This document shows positions 24,118 to 34,112 of a DNA stretch of 64,000 nucleotides, piece after piece. A program made the translations under genes and the position numbers. Within the stretch, counting starts at the first letter, position 1; each line of letters starts with the position of its first letter. The notes under the pieces were generated by a model. The model was not told the origin of the DNA. It ran no database searches and worked only from the letters and a program-made list of their open reading frames with translations. This DNA is from Bacteroidales bacterium (lineage in GTDB: Bacteria > Bacteroidota > Bacteroidia > Bacteroidales > P3): assembly GCA_009785505.1 (NCBI GenBank), contig WQWA01000006.1:1-64000 (forward strand), in the 5' to 3' direction.

Positions 24118-27054
24118 ATGTCAGAAGAAATTAAAGGAATAAGACTTTCAAAAGCGGCAAAAGAGTTTAATATCGCCGTGAACACAGTTATTGAATTTTT
24201 GGAAAGCAAAGGATTTGAGGTGGATTCAAACCCTAACTCCAAGCTTACTTCTGATATGTATGTGGCATTGGAAACACAATTTCAAGGTGACAAAAAAGCC
24301 AAAGAAGCTGCAGAAAAAATAGCGTTGGAATACCAGAAAAAAGAGACAGTTACCATTGAGAAAACCTCAAAGGAAGCGGAAAAAGAGGAGGAAGAGGAAT
24401 ATATTATCAAAGGAGCGACACTTGAGAAAAAGGCTTCGACACATTCAACAAACTCAGCAGCCAAAACAACGGAGGTCAAAGCTAAGGAAGACGTAAAAAA
24501 GGAAGTTGTTGAAGATGAACAACCGATTCCCGAAATTCCCGAAAAACCTAAGAAAAAAACGGCATTAAAAAAGAAAGATGAGGAAGTAGTTGAGGAAGAA
24601 ATTATCGTAGAAGAAAAACCTGATGAAGAAGAAACAACAGCAGGACCAAAAGTTCTCGGAAAAATAGACCTGAGTAGCTTGAATACCAAAACTCGTCCCG
24701 ACAAAAAATCCAAAAAAGAATTGAAAGAAGCTCGGGAAGCAAAGGTCGCAGAAGAAAAAACAGCAAAAAAATCAACTAAGAAGTCCGCAGAAAAAGCGGA
24801 AAAAATAGAAAAGCCAAAATCAAAAACAGAAGAGCCGATTGTTGAGGTTGTTCAAGAGGAAGTCGCGGAAACGGCACCTGTTGTCGAGGAGCGCATTATT
24901 GAGCACATCAAAACCGAGTACAAATCACTTGAGGGTCCGAAAGTAACGGGACAAACCATTGATTTATCTCAATTCGACAAAAAAACCACCGCTTCGGCAT
25001 CACCTTCCGGTTCTAAGAAAAAGCGCGAACGCATCAAGAAAGAGAAGAGCATCGACATCAAAGAAGCCATAAAAAATGCCGAAAAAGCAGGCTGGAAAAA
25101 AGAAGCCAAACCTGCCAAACAAGGTAAAGGACGACCGACTACGGAAATCGACAACGACGAAATTGAAAAGCAAATTAAGGAAACATTGGCACGTTTAGGT
25201 TCGACCGGAAAATCTAAATTTTCCAAACACCGTCGTGAAAAACGTAGTAAAGTTGCCGATGAGATGCAAGAAGAAGCAATGCGCGCACAAAAAGAAGCGG
25301 GTGTTTTAAAAGTAACGGAATTTGTTACTGCAAACGAATTGGCAACGATGATGGGCCTTCCTGTCACTTCGATTATCGGTACGTGTATGTCGGTCGGGCA
25401 ATTTGTGTCGATTAACCAGCGTTTGAACGCCGAAATTATTTCGCTTTTGGCAGATGAATACGGCTTCAAGATTGAATTTGTCGGAGCAGATGTGATCGAA
25501 ACGCTTTCGGAAGTTGAAGAAGAGGACAATCCGGAGGACTTGGTTCCCCGTGCTCCTATTGTTACAGTAATGGGACACGTTGATCACGGAAAGACATCGC
25601 TTTTGGACTACATTCGAAGTGCGAATGTGATTGCCGGCGAAGCGGGCGGAATTACACAGCATATCGGTGCTTATGAAGTAACGCTTGATAGCGGCCGTCA
25701 AATTACATTCTTAGATACACCCGGTCACGAAGCATTTACTGCGATGCGTGCACGTGGTGCGAAAGTCACAGACATCGCCATTATCGTGATTGCCGCAGAC
25801 GATCGAATCATGCCTCAAACTATTGAAGCGATCAACCACGCACAAGCGGGTAATGTTCCGATTATTTTTGCGATTAACAAAATTGATAAACCCGGCGCAG
25901 ATCCTACGCGTATCAAACAAGCCCTTGCAGAAATGAATCTTTTGGTGGAAGAATGGGGCGGAAAATATCAAAGCCAGGATATTGCAGCAAAGCATGGTAC
26001 CGGTATTTCGGAATTGCTCGAAAAAGTTCTTTTGGAGGCCGATATCTTGGGATTAAAAGCGAATCCTAAAAAACGAGCAAAAGGCACTATTATCGAAGCT
26101 TCGCTTGACAAAGGGCGTGGATTTATTGCGAATGTTTTAATTCAAGACGGAACGGTTGCCGTTGGAGACAATATTTTGGCAGGAGGTACGTACGGTCGTG
26201 TAAAAGCGATGTTCAACGAAAGAAATCATTCTATTCAAAAGGCGGGTCCGTCTCAACCGATTTTGTTGCTAGGCTTGAATGGTGCACCGCAAGCGGGCGA
26301 CGGATTTAATGTTACACCTTCCGACAAAGAAGCAAAAGAAGTTGCCACACGCCGTATGCAGCTACAGCGTGAACAAGGCTTGCGAACACAAAAACACATT
26401 ACGCTGGACGAGATCGGTCGTCGTATTGCCATTGGTGATTTCAAAGAACTCAACATTATCGTTAAGGCGGATGTGGACGGCTCTGTTGAAGCGTTGTCCG
26501 ATTCGTTATTGAAACTTTCAACGCCGGAAGTTCAGGTTAATGTTATTCACAAAGCCGTTGGACAAATCTCGGAAGGCGACGTCGTTTTGGCATCTGCATC
26601 GAATGCGTTGATTATCGGTTTCCAAGTTCGTCCGTCGGTAGCTGCACGAAAATTAGCGGAAAGCGAACAAATCGATATTCGTCTGTACTCCATTATTTAC
26701 AAAGCTATCGAAGAAGTGAAAGATTCGCTTGAGGGCATGTTGGCTCCGGATGTTCAAGAAAAGGTTACATGCAACCTCGAAATCAGAGAGGTATTCAAAA
26801 TCACGAAAGTTGGATCTGTTGCGGGATGTATGTGTTTAGACGGCAAAATCCAGCGCAGTACAAAGGTTCGAATTATCCGCGATGGAATTGTGGTTTATAC
26901 CGGAAAGCTTGGATCACTCAAACGTTTTAAAGATGATGTAAAAGAAGTTGTATCCGGACAAGATTGCGGTTTGAATATCGAAAATTTTAATGACATCAAA
27001 GTAGGCGATATTATTGAGGGTTACGAGATTATTGAAACTAAACGAACATTGTAA
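24118..27054 (+). CDS. infB: Translation initiation factor IF-2
   Basis: GTPase that places initiator tRNA on the 30S subunit. 978 residues from the ATG at 24118. The N-terminal IF2 domain ([27 protein letters not shown]) is followed by a long Lys/Glu-rich disordered region, then the G domain: G1 GHVDHGKT (about 485), G3 DTPGH (about 533), G4 NKID (about 585), and domains II-IV to the end. An in-frame remnant of a palindromic repeat lies at residues about 105-115 ([11 protein letters not shown]). Third gene of the rimP-nusA-infB cluster. Confidence 0.96.
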   Translation: MSEEIKGIRLSKAAKEFNIAVNTVIEFLESKGFEVDSNPNSKLTSDMYVALETQFQGDKKAKEAAEKIALEYQKKETVTIEKTSKEAEKEEEEEYIIKGATLEKKASTHSTNSAAKTTEVKAKEDVKKEVVEDEQPIPEIPEKPKKKTALKKKDEEVVEEEIIVEEKPDEEETTAGPKVLGKIDLSSLNTKTRPDKKSKKELKEAREAKVAEEKTAKKSTKKSAEKAEKIEKPKSKTEEPIVEVVQEEVAETAPVVEERIIEHIKTEYKSLEGPKVTGQTIDLSQFDKKTTASASPSGSKKKRERIKKEKSIDIKEAIKNAEKAGWKKEAKPAKQGKGRPTTEIDNDEIEKQIKETLARLGSTGKSKFSKHRREKRSKVADEMQEEAMRAQKEAGVLKVTEFVTANELATMMGLPVTSIIGTCMSVGQFVSINQRLNAEIISLLADEYGFKIEFVGADVIETLSEVEEEDNPEDLVPRAPIVTVMGHVDHGKTSLLDYIRSANVIAGEAGGITQHIGAYEVTLDSGRQITFLDTPGHEAFTAMRARGAKVTDIAIIVIAADDRIMPQTIEAINHAQAGNVPIIFAINKIDKPGADPTRIKQALAEMNLLVEEWGGKYQSQDIAAKHGTGISELLEKVLLEADILGLKANPKKRAKGTIIEASLDKGRGFIANVLIQDGTVAVGDNILAGGTYGRVKAMFNERNHSIQKAGPSQPILLLGLNGAPQAGDGFNVTPSDKEAKEVATRRMQLQREQGLRTQKHITLDEIGRRIAIGDFKELNIIVKADVDGSVEALSDSLLKLSTPEVQVNVIHKAVGQISEGDVVLASASNALIIGFQVRPSVAARKLAESEQIDIRLYSIIYKAIEEVKDSLEGMLAPDVQEKVTCNLEIREVFKITKVGSVAGCMCLDGKIQRSTKVRIIRDGIVVYTGKLGSLKRFKDDVKEVVSGQDCGLNIENFNDIKVGDIIEGYEIIETKRTL
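24431..24462. repeat. Degenerate TTCGAC-family sequence inside infB
   Basis: GGCTTCGACACATTCAACA followed by AACTCAG aligns with the rimP insert at 22625 after one single-base gap. It sits in the disordered linker and encodes [10 protein letters not shown]. Confidence 0.45.
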
Positions 27055-27086
27055 TAATAAACTTGCCGAAATTTCAATTTTTTTCG

Positions 27087-27094
27087 TATCTTTG
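27087..27094 (+). promoter_or_regulatory. -7 box TATCTTTG for the T9SS-sorted protein
   Basis: TATCTTTGC 7 bases before the ATG at 27102, implying a very short leader and ruling out the upstream ATG at 27063. Confidence 0.78.
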
Positions 27095-27101
27095 CATTGT
27101 C

Positions 27102-29696
27102 ATGAAAAAAATTGGGCTAACCATATTATTTTTTCTGAGTGCTCACGTGCTTTATGCTACCCATTTTAAGGCAGCCGAAATCACGTTTATATATTCGGGG
27201 GGTGGTCGCCACGACTTTATACTAACAACTTTTACAGCGATACCACCTGTGAGTTTTGCAGATAATGACTATTTGACGATTAACTGGCGAGGAATAAGGG
27301 GTGGCGGCGGAACATTAGTTGTTCCGCGATCTTTCGTGAGAGTGGATGCTTCAACGATGATTCGCGAAAGTCGTTATGAATTCTACATTTCTTTTCCGGG
27401 CGAAGGCACTTTCTTCATTTCGATGGAACAAGCCAATCGCAACGGTGGCGTTATAAATGTACCCAATTCGATCAATATTCCGATATTTGTTGAAACCTCC
27501 CTTGTAATTTCTTCGGCTATGGGTACTAATTCGTCTCCCATACTTTTGAATCCACCTATTGATCAGGGTTGTTTTGGTATTCCGTTTATGCACAATCCGG
27601 GAGCATTTGATCCGGATGGTGACAGCTTGTCGTTTAGATTTATACCCTGTCGAGGTGCGGACGGCTTGGATATTCCGAATTTTCGATTACCAAGTGCATC
27701 AGATTCAATTTCGATTAACCCTGTAACGGGTGATTTGATTTGGGCTTCTCCGCAATCTATCGGTGATTTTAATATCGCAATTTTGATTGAAGAATTTCGA
27801 AACGGCATACGCATCGGATCGGTTACACGGGATATGCAGATTTCAATACAACATTGTAATAACCGTCCGCCCGAGCTATTCGCTCCGGAACATCTTTGTG
27901 TGTTTGCCGGCGACACACTGCGGATTCCGGTAAGAGCAACAGACCTGGATCCTACAGATATTTTGACGCTGTCGGCAACAGGCGGCATGCTTGCTCCGAT
28001 TCGAAATGATGCTGTGTTCACAGGCAGTACAGGAGTGTCTCCGGTGTACGACACATTGATATGGGTGCCGCAACACAGTGATGTTCAACAACAACCCCAT
28101 CCGATTTATTTCAGAGCGAGAGACAATGGTACGCCAAATTTGAACGCGTTGAGAACAACATTTGTGCAAGTCATCGGACGAGCTCCCGCATTCGATTCCA
28201 TTGTTCCGACATTTGATGCAATTTCGCTACACTGGACACCGGTTTCAGACGAAAGTGTTCTAGGTTATCGAATTTATAGAGCGCTATCAAGAAGCGGAAT
28301 CACACAAGATTCCTGCGAATTCGGATTTATAGATGCAAACTATCAACGAATTGCCGATTTGAGAGGAGATTCTATTTCCGTTTTCGTAGACTCCGCAGTA
28401 AGTCAAAATTTTCTATATTGTTACCGAATTGTAAGAGTATACAGAAACGGAACATTGAGTCAAATGTCTGATGAATTTTGTACTAGTTTGCTATCAAAAA
28501 CGTCGATTATAGAGAAAGTCAGTATTGTTGAAACTGATGAGAATTTCGGAGAAATACAACTGGTTTGGCGGCATCCGTTAGATTTTGATGTTACAACCAA
28601 CCATGACGATTTTCGCTACGTGATTCATCGTTTAACCGGTCAAAATTTTGTAGTTCTTGACACAAATCAAATACAGGACACAACCTTTCTTGATACACAA
28701 CTAAACACTCGGGATTTTCCTCACACTTACAAAATCGAACTTATCGAAAGGCAAGATACATCGTGGATATCCAGAGGGTTTTCGAGTCAGGCGACGTCAG
28801 TCTTTATAAATGCTGTCGGTAGAAATAGGCGGGTGAATATAGCCGTTTTACAAACTTCGCCGTCTTGGATAACGGAACGTTTTGAAATCTATCGTAAAAT
28901 GGAGTGGCAGTCGAATTCGGATTTTATATTTGTCGGCTATACAACTTTGCCGAATTTTACGGATACAACAGGTCTAATCAACGATAGCACGTACACATAC
29001 AAAGTCAAGGCTTTCGGAAGGCACTTCAACGAGCGAATCAACGATTATGTATTGATTAATTGGTCACAAAAAGTGAACGCAACACCTGTAATCGGCCCAC
29101 CTTGCGTACAACAACTCGAAGTATTTCCAAACTGCAATCCTCTTCAAAATCAATTGGAATGGTGGTCTGTTGGTGGCGACGATTGCGATGATGAAAATTT
29201 AACGTTTCACATTTTTTTCAGCACGGCAAAAACCGGAAATTTTACAAGAATAGATAGCGTAAATTTCGGAAATACGTTTATTCATCAAAACGCGTTTGTG
29301 GGTTGCTATTTCGTCACGGCAAGTAATGAACGAAACTATTTCAGCGAGCCGTCCGACACGATTTGCATTTTGTTCCAACAATTTCATGATGAGTGCATGC
29401 ACTTCGAAATACCTAATGTTTTCACGCCGAATGGTGACGGGATTAACGATGAGTTCAAAATAAATTGGCGCTATCCTCTACAAAACATTGTTGTATTCAC
29501 CATCCGAATTTTTAATCGTTGGGGCAATCTCGTTTTCGAAAGCAATGACCCAAATTTTGAATGGGACGGAAACAATCAAGCCACAGGACGACCTGCTCCG
29601 GATGGAACTTATTTTTATGTTATAGAATTTACTCTTCCGGGCGGAGAGCCTTTTATCAGGGAAACATTATCGGGCAGTGTTACCATATTGCGATAA
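27102..29696 (+). CDS. Large secreted protein with T9SS type B sorting domain
   Basis: 864 residues with a signal peptide (about 1-20). The middle contains cadherin/PKD-like segments (GCFGIPFMHNPGAFDPDGDSLSF; RATDLDPTDILTLSATGG) and fibronectin-III-like repeats (HWTPVSDESVLGYRIYRAL; LINDSTYTYKVKAFG). The C-terminus carries the gliding-motility-associated CHU_C domain: NVFTPNGDGINDEF, IRIFNRWGNLVFES, PAPDGTYFYVIEF. Such proteins are exported by the type IX secretion system and attached to the surface or released. Likely an adhesin or surface scaffold; no catalytic domain recognised. Monocistronic, with its own promoter. Confidence 0.92.
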   Translation: MKKIGLTILFFLSAHVLYATHFKAAEITFIYSGGGRHDFILTTFTAIPPVSFADNDYLTINWRGIRGGGGTLVVPRSFVRVDASTMIRESRYEFYISFPGEGTFFISMEQANRNGGVINVPNSINIPIFVETSLVISSAMGTNSSPILLNPPIDQGCFGIPFMHNPGAFDPDGDSLSFRFIPCRGADGLDIPNFRLPSASDSISINPVTGDLIWASPQSIGDFNIAILIEEFRNGIRIGSVTRDMQISIQHCNNRPPELFAPEHLCVFAGDTLRIPVRATDLDPTDILTLSATGGMLAPIRNDAVFTGSTGVSPVYDTLIWVPQHSDVQQQPHPIYFRARDNGTPNLNALRTTFVQVIGRAPAFDSIVPTFDAISLHWTPVSDESVLGYRIYRALSRSGITQDSCEFGFIDANYQRIADLRGDSISVFVDSAVSQNFLYCYRIVRVYRNGTLSQMSDEFCTSLLSKTSIIEKVSIVETDENFGEIQLVWRHPLDFDVTTNHDDFRYVIHRLTGQNFVVLDTNQIQDTTFLDTQLNTRDFPHTYKIELIERQDTSWISRGFSSQATSVFINAVGRNRRVNIAVLQTSPSWITERFEIYRKMEWQSNSDFIFVGYTTLPNFTDTTGLINDSTYTYKVKAFGRHFNERINDYVLINWSQKVNATPVIGPPCVQQLEVFPNCNPLQNQLEWWSVGGDDCDDENLTFHIFFSTAKTGNFTRIDSVNFGNTFIHQNAFVGCYFVTASNERNYFSEPSDTICILFQQFHDECMHFEIPNVFTPNGDGINDEFKINWRYPLQNIVVFTIRIFNRWGNLVFESNDPNFEWDGNNQATGRPAPDGTYFYVIEFTLPGGEPFIRETLSGSVTILR

Positions 29697-29703
29697 GTTG
29701 TAT

Positions 29704-30588
29704 CTATTTCTTTCCTTTTACAACCAAATATACTCCCGAAAATACTAAGGCGGCACAAAGTAAAAATTGTGGCGAAAGACGGTCTATTCCTAGCAAAACG
29801 GTTAGAAGCGATGCTATCACAGGTTGCGAATAATTGTAAATTCCTACGGTGGTTGAACGTAGTTTGCGCAAGCCGTAGGCGATACACAAATAAGTGATAA
29901 AGGTGGCACCGATCAACATATAAGCCAATAATGCAACACCTTTGGCATCAAACGCCGCCCAATTGGTTTGAAGAAAATCCATACCGCCAATCGGAATCAC
30001 AGTTATCGCAGCAAACGTAAAAATCCAACGCACGACCGTGAGCGGGCTATATTTTTCCATTAAAGGTTTGACAATAACCAAATAAATTGAATACGCAAGT
30101 GCACTTCCAAAACTAAGTACATTTCCCAACCACTGGTGTGGCCCAAATGTTCCGTGAACACCACTCGACGTAATTAACAAGATTGCACCTGTTCCCCCAA
30201 AAATTATCCCCAAAATCTTATTTCTTGTAATAGATTCTTTCAACACGATAGCCGAGATGAGTAAAACCAATAGGGGAGTGAGCGTCATGATTACCGATGA
30301 ATCCATCGGAGAGGTGTAACTGATGCCTTTGAGAAACAAAAAAATATTCAGAGAAACACCCAGCTGCCCGCAGATAAAGAGTTTTAGCAAATCACGCTTT
30401 TCTACTTTTTGATAGCTTCCAAATAGTGCGAATCCCCAAAACATCACCATAGCAAACAGTACACGTGCTACAGTTGTTGCCATTGGCGAAATATAATCAA
30501 GTACGAGCATTCGGGAGAATACATAATTCACACCAAACACAAGATTTGCAACAATGATAGCGGCGTGGGCAGATTTGTTTTTTAGCAT
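29704..30588 (-). CDS. EamA/DMT-family membrane transporter
   Basis: 294 residues with ten predicted membrane helices in two similar halves (AAIIVANLVFGVNYVFSRMLV opens the first; GNVLSFGSALAYSIYLVIVKPL opens the second), the EamA duplication seen in drug/metabolite exporters such as RhaT/YdcZ relatives. The substrate cannot be inferred. It follows thiL by 16 bases on the same strand and may be co-transcribed; it converges on the T9SS-sorted gene with a 7-base gap. Confidence 0.9.
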   Translation of the reverse strand: MLKNKSAHAAIIVANLVFGVNYVFSRMLVLDYISPMATTVARVLFAMVMFWGFALFGSYQKVEKRDLLKLFICGQLGVSLNIFLFLKGISYTSPMDSSVIMTLTPLLVLLISAIVLKESITRNKILGIIFGGTGAILLITSSGVHGTFGPHQWLGNVLSFGSALAYSIYLVIVKPLMEKYSPLTVVRWIFTFAAITVIPIGGMDFLQTNWAAFDAKGVALLAYMLIGATFITYLCIAYGLRKLRSTTVGIYNYSQPVIASLLTVLLGIDRLSPQFLLCAALVFSGVYLVVKGKK

Positions 30589-30604
30589 AATGGTATCAAT
30601 ATGT

Positions 30605-31639
30605 CTAGTCCAAACCTTGTGCTTTAAGCGGAATCATTGCCCCATTGTCGGGAACAAGCATACAGCCCGAATTTTCATCAACAATATGCCCAATAACCGT
30701 GATATCCTGAGAATCTTTGATTTTATCGTAATCACTTTGCGGAATCGTGAACAAAAGTTCGTAGTCTTCTCCTCCGTTGAGCGCGGCAACAGTAGGAAAA
30801 ATATTGAAAATTTCTAACGTTGAACATGCAGTCGGATCAATGGGAATCTTGGATTCGTAGAGCATACAGCCGACTTTGGATTCGTGGCAAATGTGTAGAA
30901 GTTCGGAAGCCAAACCGTCCGAAATATCAATCATTGCAGTAGGCTTGATGTTTTTTTCTTTGAATAAATCCAAAATATCGTATCGTGCTTCCGGCTTAAG
31001 CTGCCGTTCGAGAACATAATCGTGTCCTTGCAAATCGGGCTGCATATTCGGATTTGCTAAAAATTCCATTTTTTCGCGTTCGAGCAAAAGCAATCCTGCA
31101 TAAGCTGAGCCCAAATCTCCGGAAACACAAATCAAATCGTGTTCTTTAGCTCCATTGCGATATACAATGTCGGATTCTTGAGCTTGTCCGACGGCAGTGA
31201 CTGCCAAACAAAGCCCCGTTTGGCTCCCGGATGTGTCGCCACCCACCAAATCCACGTTGTAACGTTCACAAGCCAACAATAGTCCGGCGTAAATTTCTTC
31301 CACGGCTTCCAGCGAGAAACGATTGGAAACCGCTAGCCCGACTGTTATTTGGCGAGGCTTTACATTCATGGCCAAAAGGTCGGAGAAATTCACAACCGCA
31401 GCCTTGTAGCCCAAATGTTTCAGCGGAAAATAACTCAAATCAAAATGAATTTTTTCGAGCAACAAGTCGGTCGAAACCAAAGTTGCTTCCAATTCATTCT
31501 TGATTACGGCGGCATCGTCGCCAATACCTTTGATGGTTGACGATTGCGATAACTTGATGGATTCTTCTAAGTGTTTAATCAGTTTAAATTCGCCAAGTTC
31601 GGATAGCTCTGTTCTTGCTGGTGATTTGTTCTCTAACAT
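30605..31639 (-). CDS. thiL: Thiamine-monophosphate kinase
   Basis: Phosphorylates thiamine monophosphate to the active cofactor diphosphate. 344 residues, AIR-synthase-like fold: KGIGDDAAVIK (metal and ATP binding), STDLLLEKIHFDLSYFPLKHLGYKAAVVNFSDLLAM, VGGDTSGSQTGLCLAVTAVG, MIDISDGLASEL and LNGGEDYELLFT are all in family order. First gene of a two-gene minus-strand unit with the EamA transporter. No other thi gene is adjacent, apart from yjbQ 4 kb away. Confidence 0.94.
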   Translation of the reverse strand: MLENKSPARTELSELGEFKLIKHLEESIKLSQSSTIKGIGDDAAVIKNELEATLVSTDLLLEKIHFDLSYFPLKHLGYKAAVVNFSDLLAMNVKPRQITVGLAVSNRFSLEAVEEIYAGLLLACERYNVDLVGGDTSGSQTGLCLAVTAVGQAQESDIVYRNGAKEHDLICVSGDLGSAYAGLLLLEREKMEFLANPNMQPDLQGHDYVLERQLKPEARYDILDLFKEKNIKPTAMIDISDGLASELLHICHESKVGCMLYESKIPIDPTACSTLEIFNIFPTVAALNGGEDYELLFTIPQSDYDKIKDSQDITVIGHIVDENSGCMLVPDNGAMIPLKAQGLD

Positions 31640-31689
31640 TTTTTTTATGTAAAATTACAAAAAAATTTGGTTTTTTCAAAAAAAAGTTG

Positions 31690-31697
31690 TATTTTTG
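31690..31697 (+). promoter_or_regulatory. -7 box TATTTTTG for tRNA-Asp
   Basis: TATTTTTGC 25 bases before the tRNA, a variant of the TAnnTTTG box. Confidence 0.7.
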
Positions 31698-31722
31698 CAG
31701 TCCCATTTGAAAAGATGGCGCC

Positions 31723-31797
31723 GGAGCGGTAGTTCAGTTTGGTTAGAATACCTGCCTGTCACGCAGGGGGTCGCGGGTTCGAGTCCCGTCCGTTCCG
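31723..31797 (+). tRNA. tRNA-Asp (anticodon GUC)
   Basis: Acceptor GGAGCGG / CCGTTCC with discriminator G, anticodon stem CCTGC / GCAGG around loop CTGTCAC, T-loop GTTCGAGTC. Followed by CAA, so CCA is not encoded. Confidence 0.96.
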
Positions 31798-31801
31798 CAA
31801 G

Positions 31802-31834
31802 AAAAAAGTCCTTCAATTTCGAAGGACTTTTTTT
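31802..31834. terminator. Terminator between tRNA-Asp and tsf
   Basis: Stem AAAAAAGTCCTTC / GAAGGACTTTTTTT around an AATTTC loop. A- and T-runs on both sides make it usable for both the tRNA and the convergent tsf. Confidence 0.88.
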
Positions 31835-31852
31835 ATTAAAACTGAAAACAGT

Positions 31853-32680
31853 TTACGCGCCCAACATCACACGGCGGAAGCCTGTAATGGTAGTATCGCC
31901 CGCTTTAGATTTAACGTATTGTGCAACGGTTTGCTTGTTGTCTTTGATGAATTCTTGATTGGTCAACGTTGACTCTTTGAAGAATTTGTTCAAACGGCCT
32001 TGTGCAATCATTTCGATTTTATCTTCGCCTTTTCCTTCTTGACGAGCTTGGTCACGAGCTACCTCTAATTCGCGGTCGATAACATCTTGAGGAATGCTCG
32101 CTTGATCAAGAGCGACCGGAGCCATAGCGGCTGCCTGCATAGCTACGTCGTTGGCTGCATCTTGTGGAATGTCGCCACTAAACGAAACGATAGTTGCCAA
32201 ACGGTTTCCGTGGTGGTTGTAAGCAACCACTTTTGCATCTTCCAAACATTCGAACTGAGCGAACTCAATTTTTTCACCGATTTTTCCAAGAAGGTCGGTT
32301 ACATGCTCTTCAACTGTGCGGCCATCGGACATTTTCATTGCCTTGGCTTCATCCAAAGATTTTGGTTTATTTGCAATGCTCAAGTCCGAAACGGATTTAA
32401 CAAAACCTTGAAAATCGGCATTTTTCGCCACAAAGTCAGTCTCACTTGAAATCAATACAATTGCTGCGTATTTGCCATCGGCTGTGCTTTGGGCCAATAC
32501 CATCCCATCGTTAGCGGAGCGGTCGGCACGTTTTGCGGCTAACTTTTGTCCTTGTGCACGAAGATAATCAACTGCCTTGTCGAAATCTCCATCGTTTTCG
32601 GTAAGTGCTTTTTTACAATCCATCATACCCGCACCTGTCATTTGGCGGAGTTTGTTTACATCTGCTGCTGTAATTGCCAT
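31853..32680 (-). CDS. tsf: Translation elongation factor Ts
   Basis: Nucleotide exchange factor for EF-Tu. 275 residues from the ATG at 32680 (the longer frame crosses the promoter). N-terminal UBA-like domain with the signature LRQMTGAGMMDCKKAL, then SSETDFVAKNADFQGF, which contains the EF-Tu contacting TDFV motif. It has its own TATCTTTG promoter and is not next to rpsB in this window; rpsB-rpsI may lie elsewhere. Confidence 0.96.
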   Translation of the reverse strand: MAITAADVNKLRQMTGAGMMDCKKALTENDGDFDKAVDYLRAQGQKLAAKRADRSANDGMVLAQSTADGKYAAIVLISSETDFVAKNADFQGFVKSVSDLSIANKPKSLDEAKAMKMSDGRTVEEHVTDLLGKIGEKIEFAQFECLEDAKVVAYNHHGNRLATIVSFSGDIPQDAANDVAMQAAAMAPVALDQASIPQDVIDRELEVARDQARQEGKGEDKIEMIAQGRLNKFFKESTLTNQEFIKDNKQTVAQYVKSKAGDTTITGFRRVMLGA

Positions 32681-32722
32681 AGTATTAAATTTTTGATTTT
32701 TAAATTTTGATTTTTGGGAGTG

Positions 32723-32730
32723 CAAAGATA
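32723..32730 (-). promoter_or_regulatory. -7 box TATCTTTG for tsf
   Basis: Minus-strand TATCTTTGC 42 bases before the tsf ATG. Confidence 0.78.
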
Positions 32731-32756
32731 CGAAAAAAAAATGAATATCGCAAGTC

Positions 32757-32792
32757 AACTAATTTTTTAGTTATATAGCTAACTTTTTAGTT
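32757..32792. repeat. Two tandem 20-bp units; supplies rimO stop codon
   Basis: AACTAATTTTTTAGTT (32757-32772) and AGCTAACTTTTTAGTT (32777-32792), separated by ATAT. The TAG stop of rimO (32779-32781, minus strand) is inside the second unit. Same family as 16597, 44006 and 57894. Confidence 0.88.
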
Positions 32793-34089
32793 GTACTTTT
32801 GCTATCACGTCAAAATGATTCGCTTCTGTAATTTCTACAGTGTAAAATTTCCCAAGTTCAACAACATCATCTTCATCCAAAATCAGCACTTCGTTGTCTA
32901 CTTCGGGCGAGTCTTGCATCGTACGCCCAACAATATACTCGCCCTCGAAACGATCGGTGACAACACGCAGTTCTTTTCCGATTTTTTCTTGATTTTTTTG
33001 AAGAGAGATTTCTTGTTGAATTTCCATGATTTCATCCATGCGTTCTTGTTTCACATCGTCCGGAATATCGTCTGCAAGTTCAAAGGCGGCGGTTCCTTCC
33101 TCTGCTGAATACTTAAAAACACCCAAACGGTCGAATTTTACATCGGTTACAAACGTTTTCAATTCTTCAAATTCTTCCTCTGTTTCACCCGGATAACCCA
33201 CGATTAAGGTAGTTCGCAAAGTGGCGTTCGGCAATTTTTCATGAAAGGTTTTTATTAAATTGTAGACCTCTTCTTTGGTTGAAGCACGTTTCATCGATTG
33301 CAGAATCCGCGTAGAAATATGCTGAAACGGAATATCTATGTATTGGCAGATTTTGGGATTTTCAGCCATTACATTTAGCAAATCCATTGGGAATTGATGC
33401 GGATACAAATAATTCAAACGTACCCACTCGATACCTTCTACTTCGGAAATTTTTTGTGTGAGTTCGGCGATTTTTTTGGAGCCATACAAATCAATGCCGT
33501 AATACGTTACATCTTGCGAAATCAAAATAATTTCTCGAACGCCTTTATCGGCAAGGATTTTCGCTTCTTCAACCAAACTTTCTATTGAACGAGAAATGTG
33601 TTTTCCACGAATTGATGGGATTATACAAAACGAACACGAACGGTCGCAACCTTCTGCAATTTTCAAATAGGCATAGTGCGGTGGCGTTGAAAGTAAACGC
33701 TCGTGAAGATTTGTTTTTTCAAGGTTTTTTTCAATATCTTCAGACAAAAAACTCAACAACCCATCCATCTCGTCCACGCCGAACCATCCGTCAACAGTAG
33801 GAAATTCGTGCTTCAACTCTTCACGATGACGTTGCACTAAACAGCCCATCACAACCAATTTTTCTGTACGGAGTTTCTTTTTCAAGTGTTCCGCTTGCAG
33901 GATATATTTTATAGATTCTTCTTTGGCGTCGCCAATAAAACCACAGGTATTGATGATTGTGACTTGCGGATTTCTGGGCGAATGTTCTTCTAAAATTTCA
34001 TCTCCGGCTGCCTGTAAATTTCCAAGAACAACCTCAGAATCTACTGTGTTTTTCGAGCATCCGAGCGAATATAGTCTAATTGTTGCCAT
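32779..34089 (-). CDS. rimO: Ribosomal protein uS12 methylthiotransferase
   Basis: Radical SAM enzyme that methylthiolates an aspartate of ribosomal protein S12. 436 residues: UPF0004 domain with SLGCSKNTVDSE and NTCGFIGDAKEESI, the radical SAM cluster motif CDRSCSFC followed by IIPSIRGKHISR, and a C-terminal TRAM domain. The SLGCSKN start and the PSIRGKHISR motif distinguish it from MiaB and MtaB. The protein ends VQLKS, encoded by the repeat at its 3' end. Confidence 0.95.
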   Translation of the reverse strand: MATIRLYSLGCSKNTVDSEVVLGNLQAAGDEILEEHSPRNPQVTIINTCGFIGDAKEESIKYILQAEHLKKKLRTEKLVVMGCLVQRHREELKHEFPTVDGWFGVDEMDGLLSFLSEDIEKNLEKTNLHERLLSTPPHYAYLKIAEGCDRSCSFCIIPSIRGKHISRSIESLVEEAKILADKGVREIILISQDVTYYGIDLYGSKKIAELTQKISEVEGIEWVRLNYLYPHQFPMDLLNVMAENPKICQYIDIPFQHISTRILQSMKRASTKEEVYNLIKTFHEKLPNATLRTTLIVGYPGETEEEFEELKTFVTDVKFDRLGVFKYSAEEGTAAFELADDIPDDVKQERMDEIMEIQQEISLQKNQEKIGKELRVVTDRFEGEYIVGRTMQDSPEVDNEVLILDEDDVVELGKFYTVEITEANHFDVIAKVQLKS

Positions 34090-34112
34090 AAATGGATTTA
34101 CTTTATATAAAA

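Noticed and set aside
24969..25529. 186-codon minus-strand open frame inside infB
   Set aside because: Shadow of the conserved IF-2 reading frame; Ser/Phe-rich translation typical of antisense frames.
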